Source: Flavobacterium cerinum (lineage in GTDB: Bacteria; Bacteroidota; Bacteroidia; Flavobacteriales; Flavobacteriaceae). Taken from it: a stretch of DNA of 64,000 bases. Shown piece after piece: positions 9,192 to 21,500 of this stretch. Position numbers and translations under genes: made by a program. The DNA lies in assembly GCF_024496085.1 (NCBI RefSeq), contig NZ_CP101751.1, forward strand, positions 3,906,001 through 3,970,000. Reading direction: 5' to 3'. The notes below the pieces were generated by a model, which saw only the letters and a program-made list of their open reading frames with translations, was not told the DNA's origin and did not search any database. How positions within the stretch are numbered: the first letter of the stretch is position 1; each line of letters starts with the position of its first letter.

Positions 9192-10127
9192 TTATGCTAA
9201 AACTGATTTCAAATCACCGTTCATTGCTCTGACAGCATCGGCACTCTTAGCAAAAAGTGCTTTTTCCGCATCATTAAGATCAATATTTACGATTTCTTCG
9301 ATTCCGTTTTTACCGATAATACACGGCACACCGATACAAATATCATTTTGCCCGTATTCTCCTTCCAAATATACCGAACATGGAATCATTCGCTTTTGAT
9401 CATTCAAGATACTATCCACAAGGAAAGCAACAGATGCTCCCGGCGCATACCAGGCTGAAGTTCCTAATAAACCGGTTAACGTAGCTCCGCCAACCATTGT
9501 ATCGGCCGCTACTTTATCCAAAACGTCCTGTGACAGGAAACTTGAAACCGGACTTCCGTTATAAGATGCCAAACGTGTTAACGGAATCATCGTTGTATCA
9601 CCATGACCTCCGATAACCATTCCCTGAACATCGTTAGACGGTTTATCCAATGCTTTTGATAAATAATATTTAAAACGAGAGCTATCCAATGCACCTCCCA
9701 TACCTATAATTCTGTTTTTCGGCAAACCTGTCGCTTTTAACGTCAGATAAGTCATTGTATCCATCGGGTTAGAAACCACTACTATAATAGTGTCCGGAGA
9801 ATATTTCAACACATTCTCTGCTACCGATTTTACAATTCCGGCATTAATTCCGATTAACTCTTCACGCGTCATTCCCGGTTTTCTCGGAATACCGGAAGTA
9901 ATTACAACTACATCACTTCCCGCTGTTTTAGAATAATCATTTGTACTTCCTGAAACTCTTGTATTAAATCCTGTTGTTGTTGCGCACTGCATGATGTCCA
10001 TAGCCTTACCTTCTGCAAAACCTTCTTTGATATCCAATAATACCACTTCACTTGCAATTCCTCTGTAAGAGATCACATCTGCACAAGTTGCTCCTACATT
10101 TCCTGCGCCAACTATTGTTACTTTCAT
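9192..10127 (-). CDS. mdh: Malate dehydrogenase, LDH-like type
   Basis: NAD-dependent interconversion of malate and oxaloacetate in the TCA cycle. The 311 residues are typical of the LDH-like bacterial MDHs (as in Chlorobium and Flavobacterium). The Rossmann glycine motif is GAGNVGATCA at residues 7-16, with Asp32 of LLDIKEG as the ribose-binding acid. Substrate-binding residues Arg82 and Arg88 (PRKPGMTREE) and Arg151 (DSSRFKYYL) are present, with the Asp148 and His175 (GGHGD, 173-177) catalytic pair. Arg in the 82 region argues for malate over lactate. Single gene between its own terminator and the gyrB terminator. Confidence 0.96.
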   Translation of the reverse strand: MKVTIVGAGNVGATCADVISYRGIASEVVLLDIKEGFAEGKAMDIMQCATTTGFNTRVSGSTNDYSKTAGSDVVVITSGIPRKPGMTREELIGINAGIVKSVAENVLKYSPDTIIVVVSNPMDTMTYLTLKATGLPKNRIIGMGGALDSSRFKYYLSKALDKPSNDVQGMVIGGHGDTTMIPLTRLASYNGSPVSSFLSQDVLDKVAADTMVGGATLTGLLGTSAWYAPGASVAFLVDSILNDQKRMIPCSVYLEGEYGQNDICIGVPCIIGKNGIEEIVNIDLNDAEKALFAKSADAVRAMNGDLKSVLA

Positions 10128-10244
10128 AATATTTGGTAAATAAGTATTAAATTAATTTTTTTATTGAGTTACCCAATATACAAATTTTATGTACGCAAAA
10201 TACACGACTAAAAAAAATCACACATTTTTAAACTTCCGGTAAAC

Positions 10245-10274
10245 AAAAAAAGATGCCTTTCGACATCTTTTTTT
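10245..10274. terminator. Terminator after gyrB
   Basis: An 11-bp perfect stem (10245-10255 with 10264-10274) with an 8-nt loop. The A and T runs are part of the stem, so it can act on either strand. It sits 10 nt past the gyrB stop. Confidence 0.85.
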
Positions 10275-10284
10275 TATCTGTTAA

Positions 10285-12228
<1,944 letters not shown>

Positions 12229-12264
12229 TTATATTCTAAAAAATGTATTTTTTCGTCTAACAGG

Positions 12265-12272
12265 CAAATATA
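12265..12272 (-). promoter_or_regulatory. -7 box (TATATTTG) of the gyrB promoter
   Basis: Perfect TAnnTTTG on the minus strand, ending 39 bp before the gyrB ATG. A -33 TTG at the usual distance is not evident. Confidence 0.55.
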
Positions 12273-12391
12273 TGAAAACGCAAAGGATAATACACTAAAA
12301 ATAACCCGCAATAGCCGTAAGTTATCAACAAAAACTTTTATTTATTTCTTAATTTTCTTACTTTTTATTTATTTCTCTCACTTATGAAAAT

Positions 12392-12422
12392 AAAAAAGCA
12401 CCGATACATTTTCGGTGCTTTT
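12392..12422 (-). terminator. Rho-independent terminator after asnB
   Basis: An 11-bp stem (12412-12422 with 12394-12404) with a 7-nt loop, T-rich on both exits. It sits 30 nt past the asnB stop; the rest of the 227-nt gap to gyrB (12226-12452) holds only the gyrB promoter. Confidence 0.85.
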
Positions 12423-12452
12423 CAAACAAACAAACTAATCATATATGAAAAA

Positions 12453-14072
12453 TCATACTTTTACTTTTTGGGTTGCAATTTTGGTATCAGCCATAACGTG
12501 TGCTTTGTTCGCTCTTCCGCTCGGATCCTGATTTTCCTGCCATTTCGGAATCCATTTTCGCACGGTTTTAGCCGCACTTGACTGTGGGAAATGTTTATGA
12601 AAAACAGATCTGTAATAGTACGCTTCCTTGGTTGTTGGCGTATTATGCGGGAATAACTCCGCTGCTTTTTCCAATTCTTCATCCGTTACCTGAGCCGTAC
12701 CGTATTCTATCAATTTATCAATCCAGTTGTAACCTACACCATCTGAAAACTGTTCCTTCTGACGCCACAAAACACTATCCGGCAAATACGGTTTTTCCGG
12801 TGTATCAAATGCTTTTCTCAAAATGTATTTTTCGACACCGCCGTAGGTCGCCGGTTGTTTTTCTTCCGGTTTGATTTTGATGGCCAGGTTTAAAAAAGCT
12901 TTATCCAAAAACGGAACTCTGGCTTCTAATCCGTGTGCCATTGTCGATTTATCCGCACGTAACAAATCGGCGGTTGCTAATCGTTGTACTCTTTCAATGG
13001 TTTCTTTCTGAAATTCATCTACTGACGGAGCATTTCTAAAATAAAGATACCCCCCAAATATCTCATCTGCTCCCTCACCGGAAAGCACTACTTTTATTCC
13101 TAAATCGGTTATTGCTTTTGACAGAAAATACATTGGCGTACTGGCTCTTACAGACGTTACATCATAGGTTTCCAAATGCCAGATCAGTTTATCCAGAATT
13201 TTGATTCCTTCCTCCACAGTAAAATACACTTCATGATGTTCAGTTCCTAAATAATCCGCTACAGCACGAGCTGCAATCACATCAGGCGCCTGATCGTCCA
13301 AACCGATCGAAAACGAATGCAATTTCGGTCCTTTCGTTTTCGCCATCAGACGTGAAGCAATAGCCGATGTTAACGATGAATCCAGTCCTCCCGACAATAG
13401 CACTCCGATTGGCACATCACTCATTAATCGTTTGCGTACCGCTTCCGTTAACGTTTCACGGATAGCCGACAAATCAAGTTCTTCTACTGCTTTTCCGGCA
13501 TCTTCCCATTGTGGTTGGTAATATTTTACAAATCCTGTTTTTGGCGTGTAATAATGTCCCGGAGGAAAGGCAGCAAATGATTTACATTGATCTGCCAATG
13601 CTTTCATTTCAGAAGCAAAATATACGGTTCCATGTGCATCAATTCCGTAATACAAAGGCTTTACACCCAACGGATCACGTCCTGCAATAAAATCATCGCC
13701 ATCAATCACAACAAAAGCAAAAATCCCATCGAGCATATCACAAAATTCATAACCGTATTCCTCATATAAATGAACAATTACTTCAGAATCGGAAGTCGTA
13801 CGAAAAGTATGGTGTTTTAATACGGTATCACGAAGTTTTTGATGGTTATAGATTTCACCATTGTGCACCATCCAGGCCGAATCGGTTCCCTGAATCGGTT
13901 GTTTTCCGGTTTGTAAATCTACAATTGACAAACGCTCATGGCTTAAAAAATATCCTTTTTCGGTGATATGTAAATCACTTTCATCCGGACCGCGATGCGA
14001 CATTCTTTTTGATAATTGTTTTACCAAATCCGCATCAACTCCTTTTCCTATAACTGCTAATATCCCGCACAT
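12453..14072 (-). CDS. asnB: Asparagine synthase (glutamine-hydrolysing), class B
   Basis: Makes asparagine from aspartate, ATP and glutamine. 539 residues, two domains. The N-terminal class II glutaminase (1 to about 190) starts with Cys2 as nucleophile (MCGILAVIG) and carries the conserved RLSIVDL, VHNGEIYNH and DSEVIVHLYEEYG. The C-terminal ATP-pyrophosphatase domain has the PP-loop GVLLSGGLDSSL, followed by VVLSGEGADEIFGGYLYFR and LEARVPFLDKAF. The length and these motifs fit the E. coli AsnB type rather than the longer Bacillus types. The C-terminal tail is Lys-rich. Gene stands alone, with 243 nt of AT-rich DNA upstream (14073-14315) in which no clear consensus promoter was recognised. 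Confidence 0.95.
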   Translation of the reverse strand: MCGILAVIGKGVDADLVKQLSKRMSHRGPDESDLHITEKGYFLSHERLSIVDLQTGKQPIQGTDSAWMVHNGEIYNHQKLRDTVLKHHTFRTTSDSEVIVHLYEEYGYEFCDMLDGIFAFVVIDGDDFIAGRDPLGVKPLYYGIDAHGTVYFASEMKALADQCKSFAAFPPGHYYTPKTGFVKYYQPQWEDAGKAVEELDLSAIRETLTEAVRKRLMSDVPIGVLLSGGLDSSLTSAIASRLMAKTKGPKLHSFSIGLDDQAPDVIAARAVADYLGTEHHEVYFTVEEGIKILDKLIWHLETYDVTSVRASTPMYFLSKAITDLGIKVVLSGEGADEIFGGYLYFRNAPSVDEFQKETIERVQRLATADLLRADKSTMAHGLEARVPFLDKAFLNLAIKIKPEEKQPATYGGVEKYILRKAFDTPEKPYLPDSVLWRQKEQFSDGVGYNWIDKLIEYGTAQVTDEELEKAAELFPHNTPTTKEAYYYRSVFHKHFPQSSAAKTVRKWIPKWQENQDPSGRANKAHVMADTKIATQKVKV

Positions 14073-14270
14073 AACTTTTTCTTTAAATGGTTATTAATAC
14101 GTGACAAAATTGCCTATATCAATTTTAAATAAAAACAAAAAACTTAATTTTAGTTTCATTTTAAAACATAAAACAACTTTTTAATATCAATTAGTAATTT
14201 AAACCATTCAGATTACCGCAATTGAATTAAAAATTATAAGTTGGTCGTATCCGCATTCCTTTTTAAAAAC

Positions 14271-14296
14271 AAAAAACCCGGATAATTCCGGGCTTT
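14271..14296 (-). terminator. Terminator after the DUF6576-like small gene
   Basis: An 8-bp GC-rich stem (14287-14294 with 14275-14282, one wobble pair) with a 4-nt loop. On the minus strand a T run follows. It ends the operon that begins with the GreA-C-domain gene. Confidence 0.8.
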
Positions 14297-14315
14297 CTAC
14301 TTATGAAAGTGTCTT

Positions 14316-14552
14316 TTACTTTCGGGAATAGTCATCCAATAGTTCCTTTTCATGACTACTTAAGGATGCTATTCCTTTTTTATTTATTTTCTCCAAAATA
14401 CGATCAATTTCCTTTTGTTTTTCGACTTTAGCCGCATTATACCGTTCATCCAACGTATAATTCTGCGCTTTAGAAGACGCTTTAGGTGTTGTAATTCGTA
14501 TGACCGCATAAACAAGTCCGGCAACAAAAATCAGTATTGCTATTGTTATCAT
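14316..14552 (-). CDS. Small membrane-anchored protein, DUF6576-like
   Basis: A 78-residue protein with one N-terminal transmembrane helix (about residues 2-17, MITIAILIFVAGLVYAVIR) and a charged cytoplasmic tail. The tail ends in DRILEKINKKGIASLSSHEK followed by a short ELLDDYSRK, which resembles the short C-terminal module (DUF6576) that Bacteroidetes rhomboid proteases often carry after their last helix. Here it stands free, with no protease domain. It starts 5 nt after the amidohydrolase stop and is followed by a terminator, so it is the last gene of that operon. Role unknown. Confidence 0.7.
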   Translation of the reverse strand: MITIAILIFVAGLVYAVIRITTPKASSKAQNYTLDERYNAAKVEKQKEIDRILEKINKKGIASLSSHEKELLDDYSRK

Positions 14553-14557
14553 CGTTT

Positions 14558-16189
14558 TTATTTTACTTGTGTTCCTTTAACAAAGGTATTAACCGGTTCC
14601 GTATAAGGTATTCCATCAATATCCATCGTCATGATATCGGCATCAAAGATTACAAAATCAGCCCATTTTCCGACTTCAAGACTTCCTTTTTCATTTTCTT
14701 CAAAATCCGAATAAGCCGCCCAGATTGTCATTCCTTTTAACGTTTCTTCCCGTGTTAAGGCATCCTCCATCTGAAATCCGTTTTCCGGATAATTTTTAAG
14801 ATCTTTTCGTGCCACAGCCGCATAAAAAGTATACATCGGATTCACTTCTTCGATCGGAAAATCGGTTCCTAATGCAATCAACCCGGCTTTTTGCAACATT
14901 GTTTTATATGCATACGAATATTGTAATCTTTTTTTACCCAGACGATCTTCCGCCCAATACATATCTGAAGTAGCATGTGTTGGCTGAACGGACGGAATTA
15001 TTCCTAACTTAAAATAGTCAAAATCCGTTTCCCGCATAATCTGAGCATGTTCAATCTTCCATCTCCGATCCGGCTTATCCTGTAGCACTTCTTTATAAAT
15101 TTTCAAAAGCACGGTATTTGTTGAATCTCCGATGGCATGCGAATTCATCTGATAATCGGAATCCGCAATCTGTTGTGCTATTTCCCGGATGGTCGGAATC
15201 GGTGACAATAAGGCTCCGAACTGTTTCGGTTTGTCCGAATAAGCCTGATGCAAACACGCTCCTCTTGATCCCAAAGCGCCGTCTCCCATAAATTTAAACG
15301 ATCGCACATTCAACTTGTCCGTTTTATAAATTCCGAGTTGTGTGTAATGATCTACATTTTCGCGCGTGGCCATCACCATTGCGTAAATATTAATATCCAG
15401 TTTATTTTCCTGTTGCAAGCTATCAATTAAATCGATAATATCCCGATCCAAACCGGCTTCATTAATTGTCGTCAGTCCGTATTTAAACATTTCCCTTTGC
15501 GCATCTAACAACGCATTAATCTGCGTTTGTCGGGACGGCTTCGGAATAATAGCGGATACCAATTCCATCGGATTATCGACTAATATACCGGTTAATTTTC
15601 CGTTTTTCACTTCAATTTGTCCGCCTGATGTTTTGGTTTTAATAGTGATTCCCGCCAAGTCCAATGCTTTACTATTTACGAGCATCGCATGACCGTCGAT
15701 ACGGGTTAATACCACCGGAACATCCGGAAAATAGCGATCCAATAATTCTTTATCCGGAAATTCTTTGTCTTTCCAGTCATTCTGATCCCATCCTCTTCCG
15801 ATTATAAAAGTATGCTTTTTGACTTTCTGAAACGCTTGTATTCGTTCAATTACCTCCTGAAAGCTTTTTGTTCCTCTCAGGTTAACAGCCTGCATATTCA
15901 TGCCCAAACCATAAAAATGGGCGTGCGCATCGTAGAATCCGGGATAGATATATTTGTCTTTGGCGATCAGGCTTTTTTTAGATGAAAACTTTTTCTGAAT
16001 ATCCGCTTTTGTTCCGATTCCGATAATTTTTCCGTTTTTTACAGCAAAGGCTTCCGCAGTTTGAAAATCTTTGTTGACGGTATAGATTTTAGCGTCCGAA
16101 ACAATCAGATCGACTTCCTGCTTTTTTTGTGCGCTTACAAAAGCCGTTACCAAACAGCAAACGCTCAAAAATGTATTTTTTATTTTCAT
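14558..16189 (-). CDS. Exported metal-dependent amidohydrolase, YtcJ-like
   Basis: A 543-residue enzyme of the amidohydrolase superfamily (amidohydrolase_3/YtcJ group), which hydrolyse C-N bonds of unidentified substrates. A signal peptide is present (MKIKNTFLSVCCLVTAFVSAQ), so it acts in the periplasm or beyond. Metal ligands and landmarks include YDAHAHFYGLG (the first HxH pair), GRGWDQNDW typical of the subgroup, FKFMGDGALGSRGACL, the ligand His in QMNSHAIGD, KIEHAQIM, and the catalytic Asp region ALGTDFPIEEVNPM. Its ATG directly abuts the TAG of the GreA-C-domain gene, and the small membrane protein gene follows 5 nt downstream, giving a three-gene operon. Confidence 0.9.
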   Translation of the reverse strand: MKIKNTFLSVCCLVTAFVSAQKKQEVDLIVSDAKIYTVNKDFQTAEAFAVKNGKIIGIGTKADIQKKFSSKKSLIAKDKYIYPGFYDAHAHFYGLGMNMQAVNLRGTKSFQEVIERIQAFQKVKKHTFIIGRGWDQNDWKDKEFPDKELLDRYFPDVPVVLTRIDGHAMLVNSKALDLAGITIKTKTSGGQIEVKNGKLTGILVDNPMELVSAIIPKPSRQTQINALLDAQREMFKYGLTTINEAGLDRDIIDLIDSLQQENKLDINIYAMVMATRENVDHYTQLGIYKTDKLNVRSFKFMGDGALGSRGACLHQAYSDKPKQFGALLSPIPTIREIAQQIADSDYQMNSHAIGDSTNTVLLKIYKEVLQDKPDRRWKIEHAQIMRETDFDYFKLGIIPSVQPTHATSDMYWAEDRLGKKRLQYSYAYKTMLQKAGLIALGTDFPIEEVNPMYTFYAAVARKDLKNYPENGFQMEDALTREETLKGMTIWAAYSDFEENEKGSLEVGKWADFVIFDADIMTMDIDGIPYTEPVNTFVKGTQVK

Positions 16190-16639
16190 CTATTCTATAT
16201 TTTCGATTGTGTATTTTGAAGTATTGATTTCAAAAGTTTCACCAACACCGGCTCCCATTAGTTTTACCCCCAACGGTGACTGAGGAGAAAGTGCAATTAC
16301 ATTGATTCCGTCAATACTGATTTTAGGTAAAGCTGCACTCATAAACAGATACATCCCATTGGTTTTAATCACACTTCCAACGGCAATTTTTGAAGTTTCC
16401 AAAGTCGTATCAATTTTTTCCAGAACCGACCGCATCTGAATCGCTTCTTTCAGTTTAGTGCTTAGTTTTTCCTGTTCCAGATGCATCATCGACAAAGCGG
16501 TTTCGTGTTTATCACCGGCCGATCCTTTAGCGTCATTTTGAGCATCTTCCGTTAAACCGGAAATCATATCTTTAAATACGTCAATCTTATCCTGAAGCAG
16601 TACCATATGATGGTCTACGATTTTCTGTTTAAATGTCAT
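16190..16639 (-). CDS. GreA/GreB C-terminal-domain protein
   Basis: A 149-residue protein with an N-terminal helical stretch (MTFKQKIVDHHMVLLQDKID to about residue 85) that would form a coiled-coil, and a C-terminal FKBP-like domain of the GreA/GreB type (PLGVKLMGAGVGETFEINT). Classical Gre factors carry two acidic residues at the coiled-coil tip and rescue backtracked RNA polymerase. Here the tip region is not clearly conserved, so it may be a regulator binding the same RNA polymerase channel rather than a cleavage factor. The internal ATG is chosen because an upstream in-frame ATG would add hydrophobic sequence unlike the family. First gene of the amidohydrolase operon. Such proteins are sometimes mislabelled 3-oxoacyl-ACP synthase; nothing here supports that. 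Confidence 0.75.
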   Translation of the reverse strand: MTFKQKIVDHHMVLLQDKIDVFKDMISGLTEDAQNDAKGSAGDKHETALSMMHLEQEKLSTKLKEAIQMRSVLEKIDTTLETSKIAVGSVIKTNGMYLFMSAALPKISIDGINVIALSPQSPLGVKLMGAGVGETFEINTSKYTIENIE

Positions 16640-16673
16640 TTTATTCCGTAATAATCCACAAAGAAACAAAATA

Positions 16674-16707
16674 AAAGCCTGCAAAAACAATATGCTTTGC
16701 AGGCTTT
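16674..16707 (-). terminator. Terminator after the outer-membrane barrel gene
   Basis: A 12-bp perfect stem (16674-16685 with 16696-16707) with a 10-nt loop and a T-rich exit on the minus strand. It separates the TPR/barrel pair from the GreA-C-domain operon. Confidence 0.85.
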
Positions 16708-16730
16708 CCCTTTTTATTTGAACACTTTAA

Positions 16731-18485
16731 TTAAAAGTCAAATTTATAACTGGCACCGATCAGGAATTGGAATCCCTGCACCGGATAATTAAGCCAGCGT
16801 TGGTAATTCTGGCTAGCCAGATTGTTTGCTTTCAGGAAAGCTGTAAGACGCTCGTTGTGTTTGTACCCGACATGCGCATTCAGATCGAAATAACTATCTA
16901 ATGTAACCGTTTTGATTTGCGGTTCCGTTAAAGCGATATCCGTATACATAAACTGGTCTTTTCGTTCTCCGACAAAGAAAACATTGGTTCCGGCGTACCA
17001 TTTTTCCGTGATATTAAAATCAAAATCAGCACCTACTTTTACGGTTGGCATATTCCACGCCTGTTCCAAATCAGTAGTAAAGCTGTTAAATGTACCGTTG
17101 ATTCCGAATGTTACGTTTTTGGAAAAATCCATTTTCAATTCTCCGAAGAAACTGATTGTTTTTAACTTATCATACACTACGCTAAACGAATTTCCATAGA
17201 TGTAACCTTCAGTATTCGTATTAGCCGTATCGTAAACATTGCTTTTAAAGAACGCTTTATCGTCGTCACTTTTATAAGAACCTCTTACGTTATAAGCAAC
17301 ATTATTCGCTAATTTTCCTTTTAACCCAACATAAATATCATATTGTTCGCTAGTTGGCGCGATTACCAGATTCGGAGCAACAAACTGGTTTTCTCCTACG
17401 AAATCAGCATAGGTGTTTTGTTTTAAACCACCTTCAGCACCGGCGTAAGCAATCATAACATCGCCCACGACTTTATAGGATGCTTTTACCTGCGGATAGA
17501 TATAAAATTTACCTTCACTTTCGTTATTCAGTTTTCCCATATTATAGAAAAGTCCCGCTCCGGCCTGAACCGAAAGATCGCCTTCTTTTAAGATGATACT
17601 CGGTTGTACTCCGAAAGTCAGATAACTATATTTCATTTCGCTTTCCGGCAGATTGAAGTAATCTTTTTCAAAATTTCCGCCTACATAATCTACTACAAAA
17701 TCAGCTTTAAATTTGTTTTCTTTAAATTCGAAATCAATTGAAGGTTTCACAAAAAAGCGGTTTTCAGCACTACCTTTTGCATCCCAGAATCGTTTAAACT
17801 GCAATGATGCCTCATTGAAATAGCTATCTTTCATTCCCAACCGGGCGCCTAATTTTAACGTTTGATAGGTTTGCTGCGGATTGATGGCAGCTATCATATT
17901 ATCGTCAAAAGTCAGGAATTCCGTTGGTAATCCATACCAGTTATAAAGTTGGTGTTGGTATCCTAAATCGGCATTCCAGTCAAAATCTCTTTGTTTACTT
18001 CCGTAAGTAAGATCCAGAGACGTATTGGAATATTTATCATCCAGCAATACATCTTTAATTCCGCCTTGCGATGACATATGTCGGAACATTCCGGCCACAT
18101 ACTCATTATTACTCAAATTTTTGGTAATAAAAAGTTCACCGTTAACTGCGGCATAATTACCAAATCCAAGAGTGGCATAGTTGTTATATAATTTTTCCTT
18201 TTGCGCTTTGTCTACACCCGCTGCTTTTCCTTTAGACGGTGTAAAGGTAGAAGCTACCGGAAACGAGAAAATATTGTATTGAATTTCTTTTTTCTGCGTA
18301 TTATCCTCATCATCGATTGTTGGCGTTTCTTTCACTTTAAAAGCATCCGAAATGGTAGGCGTATACGGTTTTACTACGTTCACTACTTCCGTTCCCAGAT
18401 TTTCATCTTTCTTTTGTGCGAATAAGGTCTGGCTTCCTGCCAAAAGCAGAAGTAGTGCGATTTTATATTGAATGGTCTTTGTCAT
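16731..18485 (-). CDS. Outer-membrane beta-barrel protein, TonB-receptor-like but without plug domain
   Basis: A 584-residue protein with a signal peptide (MTKTIQYKIALLLLLAGSQT, cleaved after LFAQ), which fixes the start at 18485. A conserved-looking periplasmic segment follows (VVNVVKPYTPTISDAFKVKE). Then come about 480 residues of alternating aromatic/hydrophobic beta-strands ending in a terminal aromatic strand (FQFLIGASYKFDF), the mark of an outer-membrane barrel. It resembles the C-terminal half of TonB-dependent receptors, but the roughly 130-residue plug domain is absent. It lies 41 nt after the TPR gene on the same strand and shares its promoter, so the two probably form one envelope complex. 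Substrate unknown. Confidence 0.8.
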   Translation of the reverse strand: MTKTIQYKIALLLLLAGSQTLFAQKKDENLGTEVVNVVKPYTPTISDAFKVKETPTIDDEDNTQKKEIQYNIFSFPVASTFTPSKGKAAGVDKAQKEKLYNNYATLGFGNYAAVNGELFITKNLSNNEYVAGMFRHMSSQGGIKDVLLDDKYSNTSLDLTYGSKQRDFDWNADLGYQHQLYNWYGLPTEFLTFDDNMIAAINPQQTYQTLKLGARLGMKDSYFNEASLQFKRFWDAKGSAENRFFVKPSIDFEFKENKFKADFVVDYVGGNFEKDYFNLPESEMKYSYLTFGVQPSIILKEGDLSVQAGAGLFYNMGKLNNESEGKFYIYPQVKASYKVVGDVMIAYAGAEGGLKQNTYADFVGENQFVAPNLVIAPTSEQYDIYVGLKGKLANNVAYNVRGSYKSDDDKAFFKSNVYDTANTNTEGYIYGNSFSVVYDKLKTISFFGELKMDFSKNVTFGINGTFNSFTTDLEQAWNMPTVKVGADFDFNITEKWYAGTNVFFVGERKDQFMYTDIALTEPQIKTVTLDSYFDLNAHVGYKHNERLTAFLKANNLASQNYQRWLNYPVQGFQFLIGASYKFDF

Positions 18486-18526
18486 ATGCTGCATATTTAC
18501 TATTAAGAAAAAGGGCACTCCGCCTG

Positions 18527-21500
18527 TTAATTTGTGATAGAGGAGTTACGTTTCGCTTCTTCCGATTTAATAAAGTCTAATTCTTTTTTAGCTTCTTCCA
18601 CTACATCCTGATAGTTACTAAAGTTTTTAATCACACTTTCCAGAATATAAGTGGCCTGAAAACTATCTTTTAATCCGTAAAAGTTTTTCGCCATGATCAC
18701 CAATCCTTTAGCTCCGAAATATTTATATCCGGAATAATCTTTGGCTAATTTCTGAACTGCAGTATTGGAAGCTTCAAACTTACCGTCTTTATTTTTAAAG
18801 TATGCGTCATAATACAATGCTTCCGCGGCAAGCTCACCTTTAGCTATAGTGAGTAATTTTGCGTAGGCCGCTTTTGCTTTTACCTCATCATTCGACTTGA
18901 TGGCCGAACGGGCTACGATAATCTGGGCATCACTCTTAATACGATCTTCAATTTTAGTATTCGCGAGTACTTTATCTGCATAAATAACCGCATTCGGATA
19001 GTCTTTCTGCTCGTAATACGATTTCATCAGATTCGATTGTGCAAAGGTTACATTTTGCGGGAAATCCGCTTCTGTTTCCAATCGTTTTAAAACCGGAATC
19101 GCTTTTGCATAATCGTTTTTCTTCAGATGAATCTCCGACAAACGCGCCAAAGACTGTTCTGTAAATTCATTTCTCGATTTTCCGATCACATATTCGTAAT
19201 TCGGTACAGCATTACTTCCTAAACCTTCAGCAAAATAAGCCTGAGCCAGGTAGAAATTCGCTTTTAATGCTGAAATTCCGTTCGGAAAGCTCGCCAGATA
19301 ACTTGTAAATCCGGAAATCGCCTGTTTCAGATTATTTTGCAAATATTGTTTTTCAGCGGCTTCATAAGAAGTCTTATCCAAATCAGCATCCGTTACATCA
19401 ACAAAATCAAGGGTTCTTACCCAGCTTGCATATTCGTCTACTTTTCCGCTATCCACATAGATCAGACGTGCCGTCGAAACCGCTTCCATTGCTTCCTGAC
19501 TTCTCGGATATTCAGCTACTACTTTTTTTAGTTTTGCCAATGCCTGTTCATCTTTTTCCGCATTATAATAAATCAGTCCTTGTCTTAAAATGGCTTTTGC
19601 CGAATAGGAACTGTCTTTATAATCAGCGATCAGACGATCATATGCCTGTAATGCTTTTTCCGTATTGTTTAGCGTTACATATGTATTCCCCATTTCATAC
19701 AAAGCATCATCCGCATATTTTGATTTCGGATATGCTTTCAGGAAAGCATTTAACTCTTCCACTTTTTTATCATTACGCGACACAAATCCGTACGAAATTG
19801 CTTTTTGGAAATACGCATAATCCGCATCTACACTTTTTAATTCGATGGCTTTATTATAAGCTTCCATCGCCGGCCAGTATTTGGTTGTCACAAAGTAACA
19901 ATCAGCCATTCGGAGATAAGCATCATTCAAACGCACTTTGTCATCTTTTGCGATATTGATGTATTCCTGGAAGTATTTTGCAGCCTGTTCGTATTCTTTC
20001 TGCTTAAAATAAGTATAAGCCAGGTCGTAGTTTGCATTTTTATATTCCGGAGTATTCTTAGCTTCTGCATTCCCCAGGAATTGTTTAAAGCTGATTAATG
20101 CATCACCAAACTGTCCTAAAACATATTCCGTTTCTGCTTTCCAGAATATGGCACGGGTTGTAAATTTAGCGTCCCGTTGTTCTGCTATCGATTTTTTAAA
20201 AAGAGCTAGTGCTTCGTTGTAATTACCATCGGTATACAATTCCAGTCCGCGGTAAAAAGTAACTTTTTGATAGGCCAGTTTATTTTCCGGTGTTTTACTC
20301 TTTTCAAGTAAAACTAATGCTTCTTTATAATTTTTTGAGGTGATATACGAGTTGATCAATAGCGATTCAATCTCTGCTTTATAGGACGTATTCGGATATT
20401 TGTTCAGATATCCCATTAACACTTCCGGTACACTTTGGTACGGGTTTCCGATATCATAGCTTAATTTTGCATAATTCAGATACGCATCTTCTTGAATTTT
20501 GGCATCAAATTCCATTTCCGATGCATTTTTAAATGCGTTTAAAGCCTGTTGTTTTTTATCCGTTTTCAGATAACTTTCTGCCAAATGGTAATAGGCATTC
20601 TGCGCTACAGCATCCTGACCGTTAATGATTTTATTAAACTGCGCGATTGCATTTTCATAATCTCCGGCCTTATAGTAGGCATATCCCAACTGATAAAAAT
20701 CGGTATTATTCCACTTCCCTTTTTTTCCTTTGTATTCTGTCAGATACGGTAAAGCCTTGTCGTATTGTTTCAGGTTAAAATAACTTTCCCCGATAATTTT
20801 GGACAATTCCGATTTTTCATTGGCATCCGATTTTGACAATTGCGGAATTCCTAAGTCAATTGCCTTTTGGAAATTCCCCAGTTTAAAATTCATATCCGCC
20901 TGGAAATAGGACATTTTCTCTTTGTATTTGTCCTTATCCGCTACCTGATCGAAATATTGCGTTGCATCTTTATAGTTATCGGTTTCATAAGCCATATACC
21001 CCAAATAGTATTTCGCCTGTGATCCGTATTCTTTGGAATTAGCAACTTTATTAAAGTATTTTTCGGCTTCTTTTTTGTTTTTAGCTGTAAAGTAACAGTA
21101 GCCTTTTTGAAAATTATAGCGTTCCTTATCGCTCAAAGTCATGGCATTTTCATCAACTTTATCAAACCATTTCAGCGCCTGAACATAATTAGCCTGTTCA
21201 AAGTAATAATGTGCTACTTCGATATATGCCTGATTTTGCTTGGTACTGGTCGGGTAATTTTCGACAAAATTCTCCATCATCTGATCAGCGCCCGATTGCT
21301 CCAGTCGGATAGCACAATTGGCACTGTAGTAAGCGCAATCAGCTTTTACTTCCGAGCTGTTATTAGCACTCTTTACTTTGTCAAAAAGAATTTGAGCAGC
21401 CTGATACTGCTTGTCTTTGTATAGCGACAACGCTTTTTGATAATCCACCAAATCGTGCGTATAGATGTTCGATTGTTGTGCCGCCAGGTTCATCGCACCG

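Noticed and set aside
14073..14315. Longest gap (243 nt) searched for a riboswitch or small gene
   Set aside because: Only AT-rich sequence and the terminator at 14271-14296 were found; no structured leader or credible short frame.
19426..19959. 177-residue frame opposite the TPR gene
   Set aside because: Antisense shadow of a regular repeat gene; no family features, and the TPR frame is clearly coding.
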